Assembly: GCF_013387495.1 (NCBI RefSeq)
Contig: NZ_JABZEE010000002.1
Location: 1 to 64,000, forward strand
Direction: 5' to 3'
Origin: Streptomyces sp. PKU-EA00015
GTDB lineage: Bacteria > Actinomycetota > Actinomycetes > Streptomycetales > Streptomycetaceae
Length of the DNA: 64,000 nt
How positions within the stretch are numbered: position 1 is the stretch's first letter; each line of letters opens with the position of its first letter. The notes beneath the pieces were generated by a model that was not told the origin of the DNA, did not search any database, and saw nothing but the letters and a program-made list of their open reading frames with translations. Shown piece by piece: positions 53,058-62,710 of the stretch. Both the position numbers and the translations under genes were made by a program.

Positions 53058-53261
53058 ATGCCCCAGCACCGCCACGCCCCGGCCCGCGTCTGCCCGTCCT
53101 GCGACGGCTTCGCCTCCGCCGCCATCACCCTCGGCGGCTACGACCGCAACGGCCAGCGCCGCACCATCACCGCCCACTGCCGCACCTGCCACGGCACCGG
53201 CACCGTCCCGCCCCTGCGCCAGCTCCTCGACACGGCCGCCGACGCCGCGTTCACCCGCTGA
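53058..53261 (+). CDS. Zinc-finger AICE protein
   Basis: 67 residues with CPSCDG and CRTCHGTG, a DnaJ-type CxxCxG pair spaced by 30 residues. Ribosome-binding site GGAAGGA. Usually found just before the rep gene in this element family; role unknown. Confidence 0.85.
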   Translation: MPQHRHAPARVCPSCDGFASAAITLGGYDRNGQRRTITAHCRTCHGTGTVPPLRQLLDTAADAAFTR

Positions 53262-53266
53262 CCGCC

Positions 53267-53563
53267 GTGGCTGACCTCGCGCCCACCGTCGACCGGCCCG
53301 GCGTGCACGTCGCCAAACCCGCCCGGGACTTCCCCGCCACCGGCTCCTACGCCTGCTGCTGCGGTGCCTCCGACCGGGCCACGGGTGACGACAACGTCCG
53401 CGACCTGGTCGCCGAGTGGATCGACCACCGCAACACCTGCCCCACCGCTGACCAACCGCCGGGGCACCGACCGCACCCCAGGCCGGCCGGTGCCCCGCCC
53501 CCTCTGCGCCCTCTGGAAGGAGGACCCCGTCTTGACCGCGACCACGCCGCCGCCCGTGCGTGA
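53267..53563 (+). CDS. AICE hypothetical protein upstream of rep
   Basis: 98 residues from GTG at 53267. GSYACCCGASDRATGDD and VAEWIDHRNTCP give a Cys cluster plus His; the last 35 residues are Pro/Arg-rich and overlap the repSA start by 32 bp. The tail may not be conserved. Role unknown. Confidence 0.65.
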   Translation: MADLAPTVDRPGVHVAKPARDFPATGSYACCCGASDRATGDDNVRDLVAEWIDHRNTCPTADQPPGHRPHPRPAGAPPPLRPLEGGPRLDRDHAAARA

Positions 53564-54878
53564 CCTCGCCTTCCTCGCCTCCCTCGGCACCATGCCCGGC
53601 CTCATGCGCCAGCTGAAGGGCCTCGGCGGCTGCACCACCCCGATCCGCCTCGACGGCCACCGCACCGACGTCCACACCACCACCGGCGAGATCCTGCACC
53701 ACCTCACCGCAAGCGACCTGCCCGCCGGAAACCTCCTCGTGCGCTGCAACAACCGCCGCACCACCCGCTGCCCGGCCTGCGCCGAGACCTACCGCCGCGA
53801 CACCTACCAGCTCATCACCGCAGGCCTCCGCGGCGGCAAAGGCACCCCCGAACGCGTGGCCACCCACCCCAGGGTGTTCGCCACCTTCACCGCCCCCAGC
53901 TTCGGCCCCGTCCACAACCGCCCCGCCAAGGGCCGCTGCCGCTGCGGCACCACCCACGCCGACGACGCACCCGAGCTGGGCACACCGCTCGACCCCGACA
54001 CGTACGACTACGAAGCCGCCGTGCTCTGGAACGCGCACGCCTCGAAGATCTGGGCCCGGTTCTCCATCTATCTGCGCCGCGAAGTGGCCAAGCGCGCCGG
54101 GCTCACGCAGCGGGAGTTCCGCGATCACGCCAGGGTTTCCTTCGCCAAGGTCGCCGAGTACCAGCGCCGCGGCGCCATCCACTTCCACGCCGTGATCCGC
54201 CTCGACGGCCCCGAAGGCGGCGACACCCCGCCCCCGGCCTGGGCCACCGCCGAACTCCTCACCGACGCCATCCGCGCCGCCGCCACCGCCGCCGACGTGC
54301 CCGGCCCCGTCATCGACGGACGCGCCCACACCTTCGCCTTCGGCACCCAGCTCGACATCCGCCCGATCCGCTCCGCCGACCTAGACGGCGGCACCGAGCT
54401 CACCGAACGCGCCGTCGCCGCCTACATCGCCAAGTACGCCACCAAGGGCGCCGAAACCGCGACCGGCACCCTCGACCGCCCCATCAAGTTCCTCGCCGAA
54501 CTCGGCCGCAAATCCATCCCCGAACACGCCCGCCGACTCATCCGCACCGCCTGGACCCTCGGCGCCCGCAAAGACCTGGAAGACCTCCGGCTCCGGGCTT
54601 GGGCCCACATGCTCGGCTTCCGCGGCCACTTCTCCACCAAGTCCCGCCGCTACTCCACCACCCTCGGCGCACTCCGCACCGCCCGCGCCGAATGGCGACG
54701 CTTGCAAGCCGCCATCGCCCGCGGCGACGACACTGCCGTGCCGGCCGACCAGGGCGACGACGACACCACCCTCGTCCTCGCCCACTGGGCCTTCGCCGGA
54801 ACCGGACTCACCCGCGGCGAGGAATGGCTCGCCGCCTCATTCGCCAACACCCCCGGGGCGAAAGGAGAACCGACATGA
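53532..54878 (+). CDS. repSA: RepSA-type rolling-circle replication initiator
   Basis: 448 residues from TTG at 53532 with AAGGAGGA 7 nt upstream. N-terminal zinc-like motif CNNRRTTRCPAC, HUH motif GAIHFHAVIRLDG, and the catalytic-Tyr region AAYIAKYATKGAE (Y-x-x-K-Y). This is the RepSA/pSAM2 family that nicks at the double-strand origin and replicates the excised element. The stop overlaps xis (ATGA). Confidence 0.92.
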   Translation: MTATTPPPVRDLAFLASLGTMPGLMRQLKGLGGCTTPIRLDGHRTDVHTTTGEILHHLTASDLPAGNLLVRCNNRRTTRCPACAETYRRDTYQLITAGLRGGKGTPERVATHPRVFATFTAPSFGPVHNRPAKGRCRCGTTHADDAPELGTPLDPDTYDYEAAVLWNAHASKIWARFSIYLRREVAKRAGLTQREFRDHARVSFAKVAEYQRRGAIHFHAVIRLDGPEGGDTPPPAWATAELLTDAIRAAATAADVPGPVIDGRAHTFAFGTQLDIRPIRSADLDGGTELTERAVAAYIAKYATKGAETATGTLDRPIKFLAELGRKSIPEHARRLIRTAWTLGARKDLEDLRLRAWAHMLGFRGHFSTKSRRYSTTLGALRTARAEWRRLQAAIARGDDTAVPADQGDDDTTLVLAHWAFAGTGLTRGEEWLAASFANTPGAKGEPT

Positions 54879-55072
54879 ACCATCGTCACGACGAATTGAT
54901 GACGGTGCGCCAGATCCTTGACGAGCTGGGAGGCGTTTCCCGCCGGACCTTCTACCGCTGGCGTGAGCTGGGGCAGGGGCCCGCGGCATTCAAGCTGCCG
55001 AATGGCGAACTGCGCGTCTGGCGGAGTGATTTCAGCGCGTGGCTCCGCAATCTGGAGGGCGCAGCCGCGTGA
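54875..55072 (+). CDS. xis: Excisionase (Xis), MerR/AlpA-like HTH
   Basis: 65 residues from ATG at 54875, overlapping the repSA stop, with AAAGGAG upstream. HTH: MTVRQILDELGGVSRRTFYR, then a WRELGQGPAAFKLPNGELR wing. Small AlpA-type excisionases direct the integrase towards excision. Its stop overlaps int (GTGA). Confidence 0.9.
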   Translation: MNHRHDELMTVRQILDELGGVSRRTFYRWRELGQGPAAFKLPNGELRVWRSDFSAWLRNLEGAAA

Positions 55073-56442
55073 ACTCTCTCGACGTCAAGATCTGGGGTGT
55101 TCGCAAGCGGAACACCAAGAAGCCGTCATATGACGTGCGCTGGTCGGTGGCCGGCAGGGTCTTCTCGGAGTCCTTCAGGACCAAAGGACTTGCGGACAAC
55201 TACCGCTCCAAGCTGATGCGGGCAGCGCGCGACGGCGAGGAGTTCGGAACTGAATCCGGCCTCCCAGGCTCCATGGCGGAGAAGAAATCGGTTCTGACCT
55301 GGTACGCCTTCGCGCTGAAGTACCTCGCGATGAAGTGGCCGCATGCTGCACCGAACACGCGCGACGGCATCAACGAATCCCTCACGTCCGTCACGATAGC
55401 TCTCCTTGACGACCGGCCTGGGCGTCCGTCCGGTGAATTGCTGCGCAGGGCGCTGCGGAACTGGGCCTTTGTCCTCCCCGGCCCCGACGAGCGCGAGCTG
55501 CCGACAGAGATCGGCAATGTCTTGCACTGGGTCGCCAAGGCTTCCCGGCCCCTTTCCGATCTGGCTGACCCCGTGATCGGGCGGGCCGTTCTCGATTCGC
55601 TCAAGCTCAAGTTGGACGGCACCGCTGCTGCAGCCGAGACCGTACGGAGGAAGCGTCGCACCCTCGTCAATGCCGTGCACTATGCCGTGGACCTGGGGGA
55701 GTTCCCGGAAAATCCCCTCACGTCGATCCGGTGGCAGAAGCCCAAGGTGTCGAGCGAGGTGGATCCGCGGGTCGTAGCCAACCCTGAGCAGGCCCGGTCT
55801 CTCCTCTATGCCGTTTCGTACGTCGGCGGCTACAGGCGCGCCCGTGGCCGGAGGCTCGTGGGTCTTTTCGCCGGGATGTACTTCGGTGGCTTCCGTCCCG
55901 CTGAGGTCGTGGGCCTGGCTGAGCCGGATCTGACGCTCCCGGCATCCGGCTGGGGGTCCGCGCTTCTGCACCGGACGCGTCCGAGCGTCGGCAAACAGTG
56001 GACCGACTCTGGGGAGAGCCACGACGACCGCGGCCTGAAGAATCGACCGAACGAGGACGTCCGGCGGGTGCCGATTCCACCCCAGCTCGTGACCATCTTC
56101 CGAGAGCACATCGACACCTTCGGGACTGCAGACGACGGCCGCCTGTTCTTCAGTGAGGGCGGGGGAGTGGTTGCCTCCTCGACGTACTACCGTGCCTGGC
56201 AGGAAGCCCGGACACTGGCGCTCCCGCCGGCCGCGGTCGCCTCGCCGCTCGCCCGGCGCCCTTACGACCTCCGGCACTCCGCGCTCTCCACGTGGCTGAA
56301 CGCCGGAGTCGACGCCACCGAGGTGGCCGAGCGCGCCGGCAACAGTGTCGAGGTTCTGCTCAGCCGGTACGCCAAGTGCCTCGACGGCAGGCAGGAGGTG
56401 GCGAACCGGCGTATCGAAGATCTCCTGCGCGAGTACGAGTGA
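55069..56442 (+). CDS. int: Tyrosine integrase of the AICE
   Basis: 457 residues from GTG at 55069 (GGAGGG upstream). The catalytic domain has Arg I in GMYFGGFRPAEVVGL, Arg II in RPYDLRHSALSTW (the usual HxxR His is a Tyr here) and the Tyr nucleophile in EVLLSRYAKCL. The N-terminal half is the arm and core-binding part. It ends about 120 bp before attR. It should catalyse site-specific recombination at the tRNA-Arg anticodon region. Confidence 0.93.
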   Translation: MNSLDVKIWGVRKRNTKKPSYDVRWSVAGRVFSESFRTKGLADNYRSKLMRAARDGEEFGTESGLPGSMAEKKSVLTWYAFALKYLAMKWPHAAPNTRDGINESLTSVTIALLDDRPGRPSGELLRRALRNWAFVLPGPDERELPTEIGNVLHWVAKASRPLSDLADPVIGRAVLDSLKLKLDGTAAAAETVRRKRRTLVNAVHYAVDLGEFPENPLTSIRWQKPKVSSEVDPRVVANPEQARSLLYAVSYVGGYRRARGRRLVGLFAGMYFGGFRPAEVVGLAEPDLTLPASGWGSALLHRTRPSVGKQWTDSGESHDDRGLKNRPNEDVRRVPIPPQLVTIFREHIDTFGTADDGRLFFSEGGGVVASSTYYRAWQEARTLALPPAAVASPLARRPYDLRHSALSTWLNAGVDATEVAERAGNSVEVLLSRYAKCLDGRQEVANRRIEDLLREYE

Positions 56443-56559
56443 GATCCCCAGTCTCGCGCTACGCTCCTTGGCCCCTGGACCTGTCCGGGGGCCTTCGCCG
56501 TTCCCGGGCATGACCTGGGGCGATGCTCCAAGATCCTGTCCACGAATAGTCCACGGACC

Positions 56560-56705
56560 CCGACATACGCCCGCTCCGAGCGGCATACGGCTGCATATAC
56601 AAGAAGACCCCGTCCTCAGCGTTCTCGCTGGTGGCGGGGTCTTTGGGCACCTCATACAGGGTGCCCCCGGCAGGATTCGAACCTGCGCACACGGCTCCGG
56701 AGGCC
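56560..56705. repeat. attR: right direct repeat of the AICE
   Basis: 146 bp matching 43964-44102. It supplies the intact 3' half and terminator of tRNA-Arg, so integration leaves a working tRNA. Confidence 0.85.
56604..56643 (-). terminator. tRNA-Arg terminator
   Basis: AAGACCCCG (56604-56612) pairs with CGGGGTCTT (56635-56643), 18 bp after the tRNA 3' end; on the minus strand the hairpin ends in TT. Confidence 0.85.
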
Positions 56706-56733
56706 GTTGCTCTATCCCCTGAGCTACGGGGGC
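56662..56733 (-). tRNA. tRNA-Arg (anticodon CCG)
   Basis: A complete cloverleaf on the minus strand: acceptor GCCCCCG/CGGGGGC, D arm GCTC/GAGC, anticodon stem ACGGC/GCCGT with loop CTCCGGA (anticodon CCG), a 4-base variable loop, T arm GCAGG/CCTGC with loop TTCGAAT, discriminator A. CCA is not encoded. The 5' half is chromosomal, and the 3' half was brought by the AICE. Confidence 0.97.
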
Positions 56734-56927
56734 GTGCGCCGCGCTGCTGCGTGGCGACGGGTAGAACCCTACCAGCTCCGGAAGGGTCGCTGTGAACAGG
56801 TATTTCCAGCCCGTGACGCCCCCTTGATACGCGCCCCCTGCGCCCCCTCGTGACCCCGCGTCCCCCGCACGGGGCGGAAGTGGGGAAAAGCCGGACGCGG
56901 CCGTGCTCGCGCACCTACTCTCGAGTT

Positions 56928-57371
56928 GTGTCCGGCGCGTCCGGTCGAGTCCTCGTTGTCGATGACAACCGGGTGATTCGGCAGCTGATCAGGGTCAACC
57001 TCGAGCTGGAGGGCTTCGAGGTCGTGACCGCGGCCGATGGTGCCGAGTGTCTGGACGTCGTCCACCGGGTACGGCCGGACGTGATCACTCTCGACGTCGT
57101 CATGCCCCGGCTCGACGGCCTGCGGACCGCCGCGCGGCTGCGGGCCGATCCCGCGATCCGGCATGTGCCGCTCGCGATCATCAGTGCGTGTACGCAGTAC
57201 GAGGTCGAGTCCGGGATCACCGCGGGCGTGGACGCCTTTCTCGCCAAGCCCTTCGAACCCGCCGAGCTCGTCCGGATCGTGCGGCAGCTGATGTACCGCG
57301 AGCGCCGGGAGGGTCCGCCGTCCGTGGACGGCAGGCATGAGGCCGGGCGGGCCGGCAGCACCCGCGGCTGA
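56928..57371 (+). CDS. Single-domain (CheY-like) response regulator
   Basis: 147 residues. RVLVVDDNRVIRQLI, phosphoacceptor Asp near residue 56 in VITLDVVMPRLDGL, LAIISACTQYEVES, and Lys in AFLAKPFEP. No output domain, so it acts by protein contact. The GTG at 56928 is preceded by TACTCT at 56916-56921 with no ribosome-binding site, so it is probably leaderless. No histidine kinase is adjacent. The gene sits immediately outside the AICE right end. Confidence 0.9.
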   Translation: MSGASGRVLVVDDNRVIRQLIRVNLELEGFEVVTAADGAECLDVVHRVRPDVITLDVVMPRLDGLRTAARLRADPAIRHVPLAIISACTQYEVESGITAGVDAFLAKPFEPAELVRIVRQLMYRERREGPPSVDGRHEAGRAGSTRG

Positions 57372-57516
57372 CCCCCGGCGGCTGATCACCACCGCGGATC
57401 AGAGCTCGGCGCAGCTGCCGCTGATCACCTGCCCCGGGCCGGACCTCGACGCCCCCGCTGACCGCATGGCGAAACCGGTTCGCAAAGCCACCCCCTCCCT
57501 CCCATACGCTTGTCCC

Positions 57517-58494
57517 GTGACTCCCGCCGAGCTCTCCCGTACCGTCCTGCACGCCGTGTGCCGTGCGGTGGAGGACGGTGTGCTGCGGGCGCCCGTGCCC
57601 GAGAGCGTGCGGATCGAGCGGCCCCGGCCCGGCGGGCGCGGGGACTACGCCACCAACGTCGCCCTCCGGCTCGCGGGACCCGCCGGGCAGCCGGCCGGTG
57701 ACGTCGCCGTGCTCCTCAGGGAGCGGATCGGCCGCACCGGCGGCATCGAGCGCATCGAGATCACGGGGCCCGGGTTCCTCAACTTCACCCTCGCCGGCAG
57801 CGCCCAGCAGCGGCTTCTCGTGACCGTGCGCGAGCAGGGCGAGCGGTACGGAATGCCCGGCAGCGCCGACAAGCCTCACAGCGCCGGCCTGCCCGACGGC
57901 CCCGGCCCGGCCGCCTTCCCGCACGCCGACGAGCTGCGCGCCCGCGTCTGGGCCGAGACCCTGCTCCGCCTCGGGGCCCGGCCCCTCGACGGCGAGACCG
58001 TCACGGTCGTCCCCGCCCCCCACGGCGACCTCCCCGAGTCCCTCGGCAGCGACGCCGTCCGCTGGGCGCTCCTCGCCGCCGCCGCGCACGACCGGCCACG
58101 GACCGAGGGGCTCCTCGTGCAGCACGAGCGCAGTCCGCTGTACCGGGTGCGCTACGCCCACGCCCGCGCGAGGGCCCTCAGCAGGAGCGCCGCCGCGCTC
58201 GGCTTCGGCGCCGCGCCCGACGCGTACGTCGACGCCCCCGCCCTCACCACCGCCGTCGCCGACCACCCCGCGGTCGTCGCCGACGCGGCCCGGCTGCGCG
58301 CGCCCGACCGGCTCGCGCGGCACCTGGACGTCACCGCCGACGCGCTCCTCGCCTTCCAGCACACGGTGCTGCCCGTCGGGGACGAGAAACCCTCGGCCGC
58401 CCATCGCTCCCGGCTCGCTCTCGCCGAGGCCGCCGGGACGGTGCTCGCCGGTGGCCTGTCCCTGCTCGGCATCAGCGCACCCGAATACCTGTGA
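57517..58494 (+). CDS. nrtL: ArgS-related anticodon-binding protein NrtL
   Basis: 325 residues from GTG at 57517. Residues 1-110 match the N-terminal additional domain of ArgRS ([28 protein letters not shown]). Residues about 185-325 match the DALR anticodon-binding domain ([30 protein letters not shown]). The whole Rossmann catalytic domain with HIGH and KMSKS motifs is absent, so it cannot charge tRNA. A role in tRNA-Arg binding is inferred. TACGCT precedes the GTG by 6 nt (leaderless). It overlaps no gene but lies 14 bp before lysA. Confidence 0.9.
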   Translation: MTPAELSRTVLHAVCRAVEDGVLRAPVPESVRIERPRPGGRGDYATNVALRLAGPAGQPAGDVAVLLRERIGRTGGIERIEITGPGFLNFTLAGSAQQRLLVTVREQGERYGMPGSADKPHSAGLPDGPGPAAFPHADELRARVWAETLLRLGARPLDGETVTVVPAPHGDLPESLGSDAVRWALLAAAAHDRPRTEGLLVQHERSPLYRVRYAHARARALSRSAAALGFGAAPDAYVDAPALTTAVADHPAVVADAARLRAPDRLARHLDVTADALLAFQHTVLPVGDEKPSAAHRSRLALAEAAGTVLAGGLSLLGISAPEYL

Positions 58495-58508
58495 GATGTG
58501 AGAGACAG

Positions 58509-59900
58509 ATGAGCCGATCCGCCCACCCCGCCGGGCCCCGTCACGCCGATGTCCTTCCCGAGGGCCACTACACCGCTCCGCCCACCGACCTCAACGCCCT
58601 CGACGGCAAGGTGTGGTCCACCACCGTCACCCGGAACACGGACGGTGTCGTGACCGTCGGCGGGATCGAAGTCACCCGGCTCGCGGAGGACTTCGGCACG
58701 CCCGCGTACTTCCTCGACGAGACCGACTTCCGCGCCCGGTGCCGTGCCTGGGCCGAGGCGTTCGGCAAGGACGCCGACGTGTTCTACGCGGGGAAGGCGT
58801 TCCTCTCGCGCGCCGTCGTCCGGTGGCTGACGGAGGAAGGGCTCCATCTCGACGTGTGCTCCGGCGGCGAGCTCGCGACCGCCCTCGACGCCGGGATGCC
58901 CGCCGAGCGCATCGCCTTCCACGGCAACAACAAGTCGGAGGCCGAGATCGAGCGCGCCGTGCGCGCGGGCGTCGGGCGCATCGTGCTCGACTCCTTCCAG
59001 GAGATCGTCCGCGTCGCGCACATCGCGCAGGGCCTCGGCAAGCGGCAGCGGGTCCAGATCCGGGTGACCGTGGGCGTCGAGGCGCACACGCACGAGTTCA
59101 TCGCCACGGCCCACGAGGACCAGAAGTTCGGCATCGCGCTGGCGGGCGGGCAGGCCGCCGAGGCCGTACGCCGCGCGCTGAAGCTCGACGGCCTCGAGCT
59201 CATCGGCATCCACTCCCACATCGGGTCCCAGATCTTCGACATGGCCGGCTTCGAGGTCTCGGCCCGCCGCGTCGTGCAGCTGCTGGCCGAGGTGCGGGAC
59301 GAGCACGGCGTGGAGCTGCCCGAGATCGACCTCGGCGGCGGTCTCGGCATCGCGTACACCCCCGAGGACGACCCGCGCGAGCCGCACGAGATCGCGAAGG
59401 CCCTCGGCGAGATCGTCACCCGCGAGTGCGAGGCCGCCGGGCTGCGCACCCCGCGTATCTCCGTCGAGCCGGGCCGCGCCATCGTCGGGCCGACGGCCTT
59501 CACGCTGTACGAGGTGGGTACGGTCAAGCCGCTGGAGGGCCTGCGGACGTACGTCAGCGTCGACGGCGGCATGTCGGACAACATCCGCACCGCGCTGTAC
59601 GACGCCGAGTACAGCGTCGCGCTCGTGTCGCGGACGTCGGACGCGGCGCCGATGCTGAGCCGTGTCGTCGGCAAGCACTGTGAGAGCGGCGACATCGTGG
59701 TCAGGGACGCGTTCCTGCCGGCCGACCTGGCGCCCGGCGACCTGATCGCCGTGCCGGCGACCGGCGCGTACTGCCGATCCATGGCCAGCAACTACAACCA
59801 CGCACTTCGCCCGCCCGTCGTGGCCGTCAGGGACGGCGAGGCGCGGGTGATCGTCCGGCGTGAGACGGAGGAAGATCTCCTGCGTCTCGACGTCGGTTAA
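58509..59900 (+). CDS. lysA: Diaminopimelate decarboxylase
   Basis: 463 residues from ATG at 58509. PLP Lys in [25 protein letters not shown], the His in [13 protein letters not shown], a GGGLGIAYT phosphate loop, and the C-terminal Cys/Glu segment [12 protein letters not shown] with [12 protein letters not shown]. It converts meso-diaminopimelate to lysine, the last step of lysine synthesis. It follows nrtL closely and precedes hom by 95 bp. Confidence 0.97.
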   Translation: MSRSAHPAGPRHADVLPEGHYTAPPTDLNALDGKVWSTTVTRNTDGVVTVGGIEVTRLAEDFGTPAYFLDETDFRARCRAWAEAFGKDADVFYAGKAFLSRAVVRWLTEEGLHLDVCSGGELATALDAGMPAERIAFHGNNKSEAEIERAVRAGVGRIVLDSFQEIVRVAHIAQGLGKRQRVQIRVTVGVEAHTHEFIATAHEDQKFGIALAGGQAAEAVRRALKLDGLELIGIHSHIGSQIFDMAGFEVSARRVVQLLAEVRDEHGVELPEIDLGGGLGIAYTPEDDPREPHEIAKALGEIVTRECEAAGLRTPRISVEPGRAIVGPTAFTLYEVGTVKPLEGLRTYVSVDGGMSDNIRTALYDAEYSVALVSRTSDAAPMLSRVVGKHCESGDIVVRDAFLPADLAPGDLIAVPATGAYCRSMASNYNHALRPPVVAVRDGEARVIVRRETEEDLLRLDVG

Positions 59901-59995
59901 TTGAGATAGATGTCTCGCATGCCGGACGAGGGATAGAAACTCCGGTCCGGTGGGTGAGACTGGTCCAACCGTAGAAGTAAGAGAAACGAGGTCGG

Positions 59996-61288
59996 ATGAT
60001 GCGTACGCGTCCGCTGAAGGTGGCGCTGCTGGGCTGTGGTGTGGTCGGCTCAGAGGTGGCGCGCATCATGACGACGCACGCCGACGACCTCGCCGCGCGC
60101 ATCGGCGCCCCGGTGGAGCTCGCCGGGGTCGCCGTGCGCCGCCCCGGGAAGGTGCGCGCCGGGGTCCCCGACGAGCTCGTCACCACCGACGCCACCGCGC
60201 TGGTCAAACGCGGCGACATCGACGTCGTCATCGAGGTCATCGGCGGCATCGAGCCGGCGCGCGCCCTCATCACCACGGCGTTCGAGCACGGCGCCTCCGT
60301 CGTCTCCGCCAACAAGGCGCTCCTCGCCGAGGACGGGGCGACGCTCTACGCCGCTGCCGAGCAGCACGGCCGCGACCTGTACTTCGAGGCGGCGGTGGCG
60401 GGCGCGATCCCGCTGATCAGGCCGCTGCGGGAGTCCCTCGCGGGCGACAAGGTCAACCGCGTCCTCGGCATCGTCAACGGCACGACGAACTTCATCCTGG
60501 ACAAGATGGACACGTCCGGGGCCGGCTACTCCGAGGCGCTGGACGAGGCGACGGCCCTGGGGTACGCGGAGGCGGATCCCACCGCCGACGTCGAAGGGTT
60601 CGACGCGGCCGCCAAGGCCGCCATCCTGGCCGGGATCGCCTTCCACACCCGCGTACGGCTCGACGACGTCTACCGCGAGGGCATGACCGAGGTCACCGCC
60701 GCCGACTTCGCCTCCGCCAAGCGCATGGGCTGCACCATCAAACTGCTCGCCATCTGCGAGCGCGCCGCCGACGGGCAGTCCGTCACCGCGCGCGTGCACC
60801 CCGCGATGATCCCGCTCAGCCACCCGCTGGCATCGGTCCGCGAGGCGTACAACGCGGTGTTCGTCGAGGCCGAGGCCGCCGGCCGGCTGATGTTCTACGG
60901 CCCCGGCGCCGGCGGCTCGCCGACCGCTTCCGCGGTCCTCGGCGACCTCGTCGCCGTCTGCCGCAACAAGCTCGCCGAGGCAACGGGGCCCGGCGAATCC
61001 GTGTACACCCAGCTGCCCGTGAGCCCCATGGGCGACGTGGTGACGCGGTACCACATCAGCCTCGACGTGGCCGACAAGCCGGGCGTCCTCGCCCAGGTCG
61101 CGACGGTCTTCGCCGAGCACGGGGTGTCGATCGACACCGTCCGCCAGCAGGGCAAGGACGGCGAGGCATCGCTCGTCGTCGTCACCCACCGCGCGCCCGA
61201 CGCCGCCCTTTCCGGGACCGTCGAGGCGCTGCGCAAGCTCGACACCGTGCGCGGTGTCGCCAGCATCATGCGTGTTGAAGGGGAGTAA
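59996..61288 (+). CDS. hom: Homoserine dehydrogenase
   Basis: 430 residues; two adjacent ATGs (59996, 59999) with ACGAGG upstream. NAD(P)-binding motif [17 protein letters not shown], then [25 protein letters not shown] and the [20 protein letters not shown] catalytic segment. The C-terminal ACT domain ([20 protein letters not shown]) mediates threonine feedback. It reduces aspartate semialdehyde to homoserine, the branch point to threonine and methionine. Confidence 0.97.
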   Translation: MMRTRPLKVALLGCGVVGSEVARIMTTHADDLAARIGAPVELAGVAVRRPGKVRAGVPDELVTTDATALVKRGDIDVVIEVIGGIEPARALITTAFEHGASVVSANKALLAEDGATLYAAAEQHGRDLYFEAAVAGAIPLIRPLRESLAGDKVNRVLGIVNGTTNFILDKMDTSGAGYSEALDEATALGYAEADPTADVEGFDAAAKAAILAGIAFHTRVRLDDVYREGMTEVTAADFASAKRMGCTIKLLAICERAADGQSVTARVHPAMIPLSHPLASVREAYNAVFVEAEAAGRLMFYGPGAGGSPTASAVLGDLVAVCRNKLAEATGPGESVYTQLPVSPMGDVVTRYHISLDVADKPGVLAQVATVFAEHGVSIDTVRQQGKDGEASLVVVTHRAPDAALSGTVEALRKLDTVRGVASIMRVEGE

Positions 61289-61295
61289 GGGACCC

Positions 61296-62366
61296 ATGAC
61301 CACCAACGGCACCCACCAGTGGCGCGGCATCATCGAGGAGTACCGGGACCGCCTTCCGGTCACGGACACGACGCCCGTCGTCACGCTCCGTGAGGGTGGC
61401 ACGCCGCTCGTCCCGGCGCAGGTCCTCTCCGAGCGCACGGGCTGCGAGGTGCACCTCAAGGTCGAGGGCGCCAACCCGACCGGGTCCTTCAAGGACCGCG
61501 GTATGACGATGGCCATCACCCGGGCCAAGGAGGAGGGCGCGCAGGCCGTCATCTGCGCCTCCACCGGCAACACCTCCGCGTCGGCCGCCGCCTACGCGGT
61601 GCGCGCCGGCATGGTCTGCGCGGTGCTCGTCCCGCAGGGGAAGATCGCGCTCGGCAAGATGGGCCAGGCACTGGTCTACGGCTCGAAGATCCTCCAGGTC
61701 GACGGCAACTTCGACGACTGCCTGAACCTGGCCCGCAGCCTGTCCGAGAACTATCCGGTGGCGCTGGTCAATTCGGTCAACCCCTACCGCATCGAGGGCC
61801 AGAAGACCGCCTCCTTCGAGATCGTCGACGCGCTCGGCGACGCCCCCGACATCCATGTGCTGCCCGTGGGCAACGCCGGCAACATCACGGCGTACTGGAA
61901 GGGCTACACCGAGTACGCCGGCGACAAGATGGCGTCCCGGACGCCCCGCATGTGGGGCTTCCAGGCCTCCGGCTCCGCGCCGATCGTGCGCGGCGAGGTC
62001 GTCAAGGACCCGTCGACGATCGCCACCGCGATCCGGATCGGCAACCCGGCTTCCTGGAAGCAGGCGCTCGCCGCGCGCGACGAGTCGGGCGGCTTCATCG
62101 ACGAGGTGACGGACCGTGAGATCCTGCGCGCCTACCGCCTGTTGGCCTCGCAGGAGGGCGTCTTCGTCGAGCCGGCGTCGGCCGCCTCCGTCGCCGGCCT
62201 GCTGAAGGCCGCGGAGCAGGGCAAGGTCGACCCGGGCCAGAAGATCGTGTGCACGGTCACCGGCAACGGCCTGAAGGACCCCGACTGGGCCGTCGCCGGA
62301 GCACCCCAGCCGGTCACCGTCCCGGTGGACGCCGCGGCCGCGGCCGAGCGCCTCGGCCTCGCCTAG
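61296..62366 (+). CDS. thrC: Threonine synthase
   Basis: 356 residues, 7 bp after hom, GGGGAGTAAGG upstream. PLP Lys in [30 protein letters not shown] and the phosphate loop [15 protein letters not shown]. It converts O-phosphohomoserine to threonine. This is the short (bacterial) class without an N-terminal extension. A strong terminator follows, so thrB is separately transcribed. Confidence 0.97.
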   Translation: MTTNGTHQWRGIIEEYRDRLPVTDTTPVVTLREGGTPLVPAQVLSERTGCEVHLKVEGANPTGSFKDRGMTMAITRAKEEGAQAVICASTGNTSASAAAYAVRAGMVCAVLVPQGKIALGKMGQALVYGSKILQVDGNFDDCLNLARSLSENYPVALVNSVNPYRIEGQKTASFEIVDALGDAPDIHVLPVGNAGNITAYWKGYTEYAGDKMASRTPRMWGFQASGSAPIVRGEVVKDPSTIATAIRIGNPASWKQALAARDESGGFIDEVTDREILRAYRLLASQEGVFVEPASAASVAGLLKAAEQGKVDPGQKIVCTVTGNGLKDPDWAVAGAPQPVTVPVDAAAAAERLGLA

Positions 62367-62375
62367 AGCCTTCGG

Positions 62376-62406
62376 CGCCTGCCCGGCCCGACCGGCCGGG
62401 CAGGCG
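62376..62406 (+). terminator. Terminator after thrC
   Basis: A 13-bp perfect stem (62376-62388 with 62394-62406) and a 5-base loop, 10 bp after the stop. Confidence 0.85.
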
Positions 62407-62462
62407 CCCCGCGGGCCGGGCCCGCAGACCGGGGTCCAGCTCAAAGCTCCCTTGCGGCCGCG

Positions 62463-62492
62463 CGGTTGCCCTACTGGAAAGTAGGGCAACCG
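62463..62492 (+). other. 13-bp hairpin with GGAA tetraloop upstream of thrB
   Basis: GTTGCCCTACT (62465-62475) and AGTAGGGCAAC (62480-62490), extended by two more pairs, around GGAA. It lies about 220 bp before thrB, in a 304-bp region (62407-62710) without any gene. It may be part of the thrB leader or a second terminator. Confidence 0.6.
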
Positions 62493-62710
62493 GGACAACG
62501 GCACAGGTAGGGGCACAGGTGGCCCGCGACACGCATCGTGCGCCTCCCGTGCGCCCTATGTCGCAGGTGAACCTTCCTTCGATAGGCTGTACCCGAACCC
62601 GCCCCGCCGCATATGCCGCGGTGTTGTTGCCATTGAGGCCATCGGGTGTTCGTCCTCTCGAACAAATCTCGTACATCTCACAGTTCAGAACCAAGGAGAG
62701 TCGTCGAGCG

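Larger units (their letters stand above)
43964..56705. mobile_element. pSAM2-type integrative and conjugative element (AICE) in tRNA-Arg(CCG)
   Basis: About 12.7 kb between imperfect direct repeats. It contains a complete backbone: GntR regulator, YdcF-like protein, conserved small protein, FtsK-type Tra, DUF2637/SpdB-like and other Spd proteins, HUH replication initiator, Xis and tyrosine integrase, in the usual AICE order. The integrase gene is next to the tRNA at the right end. Cargo at the left end is an RHIM-motif receptor/effector pair. It should excise, replicate by rolling circle and transfer as double-stranded DNA by Tra. Confidence 0.93.
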
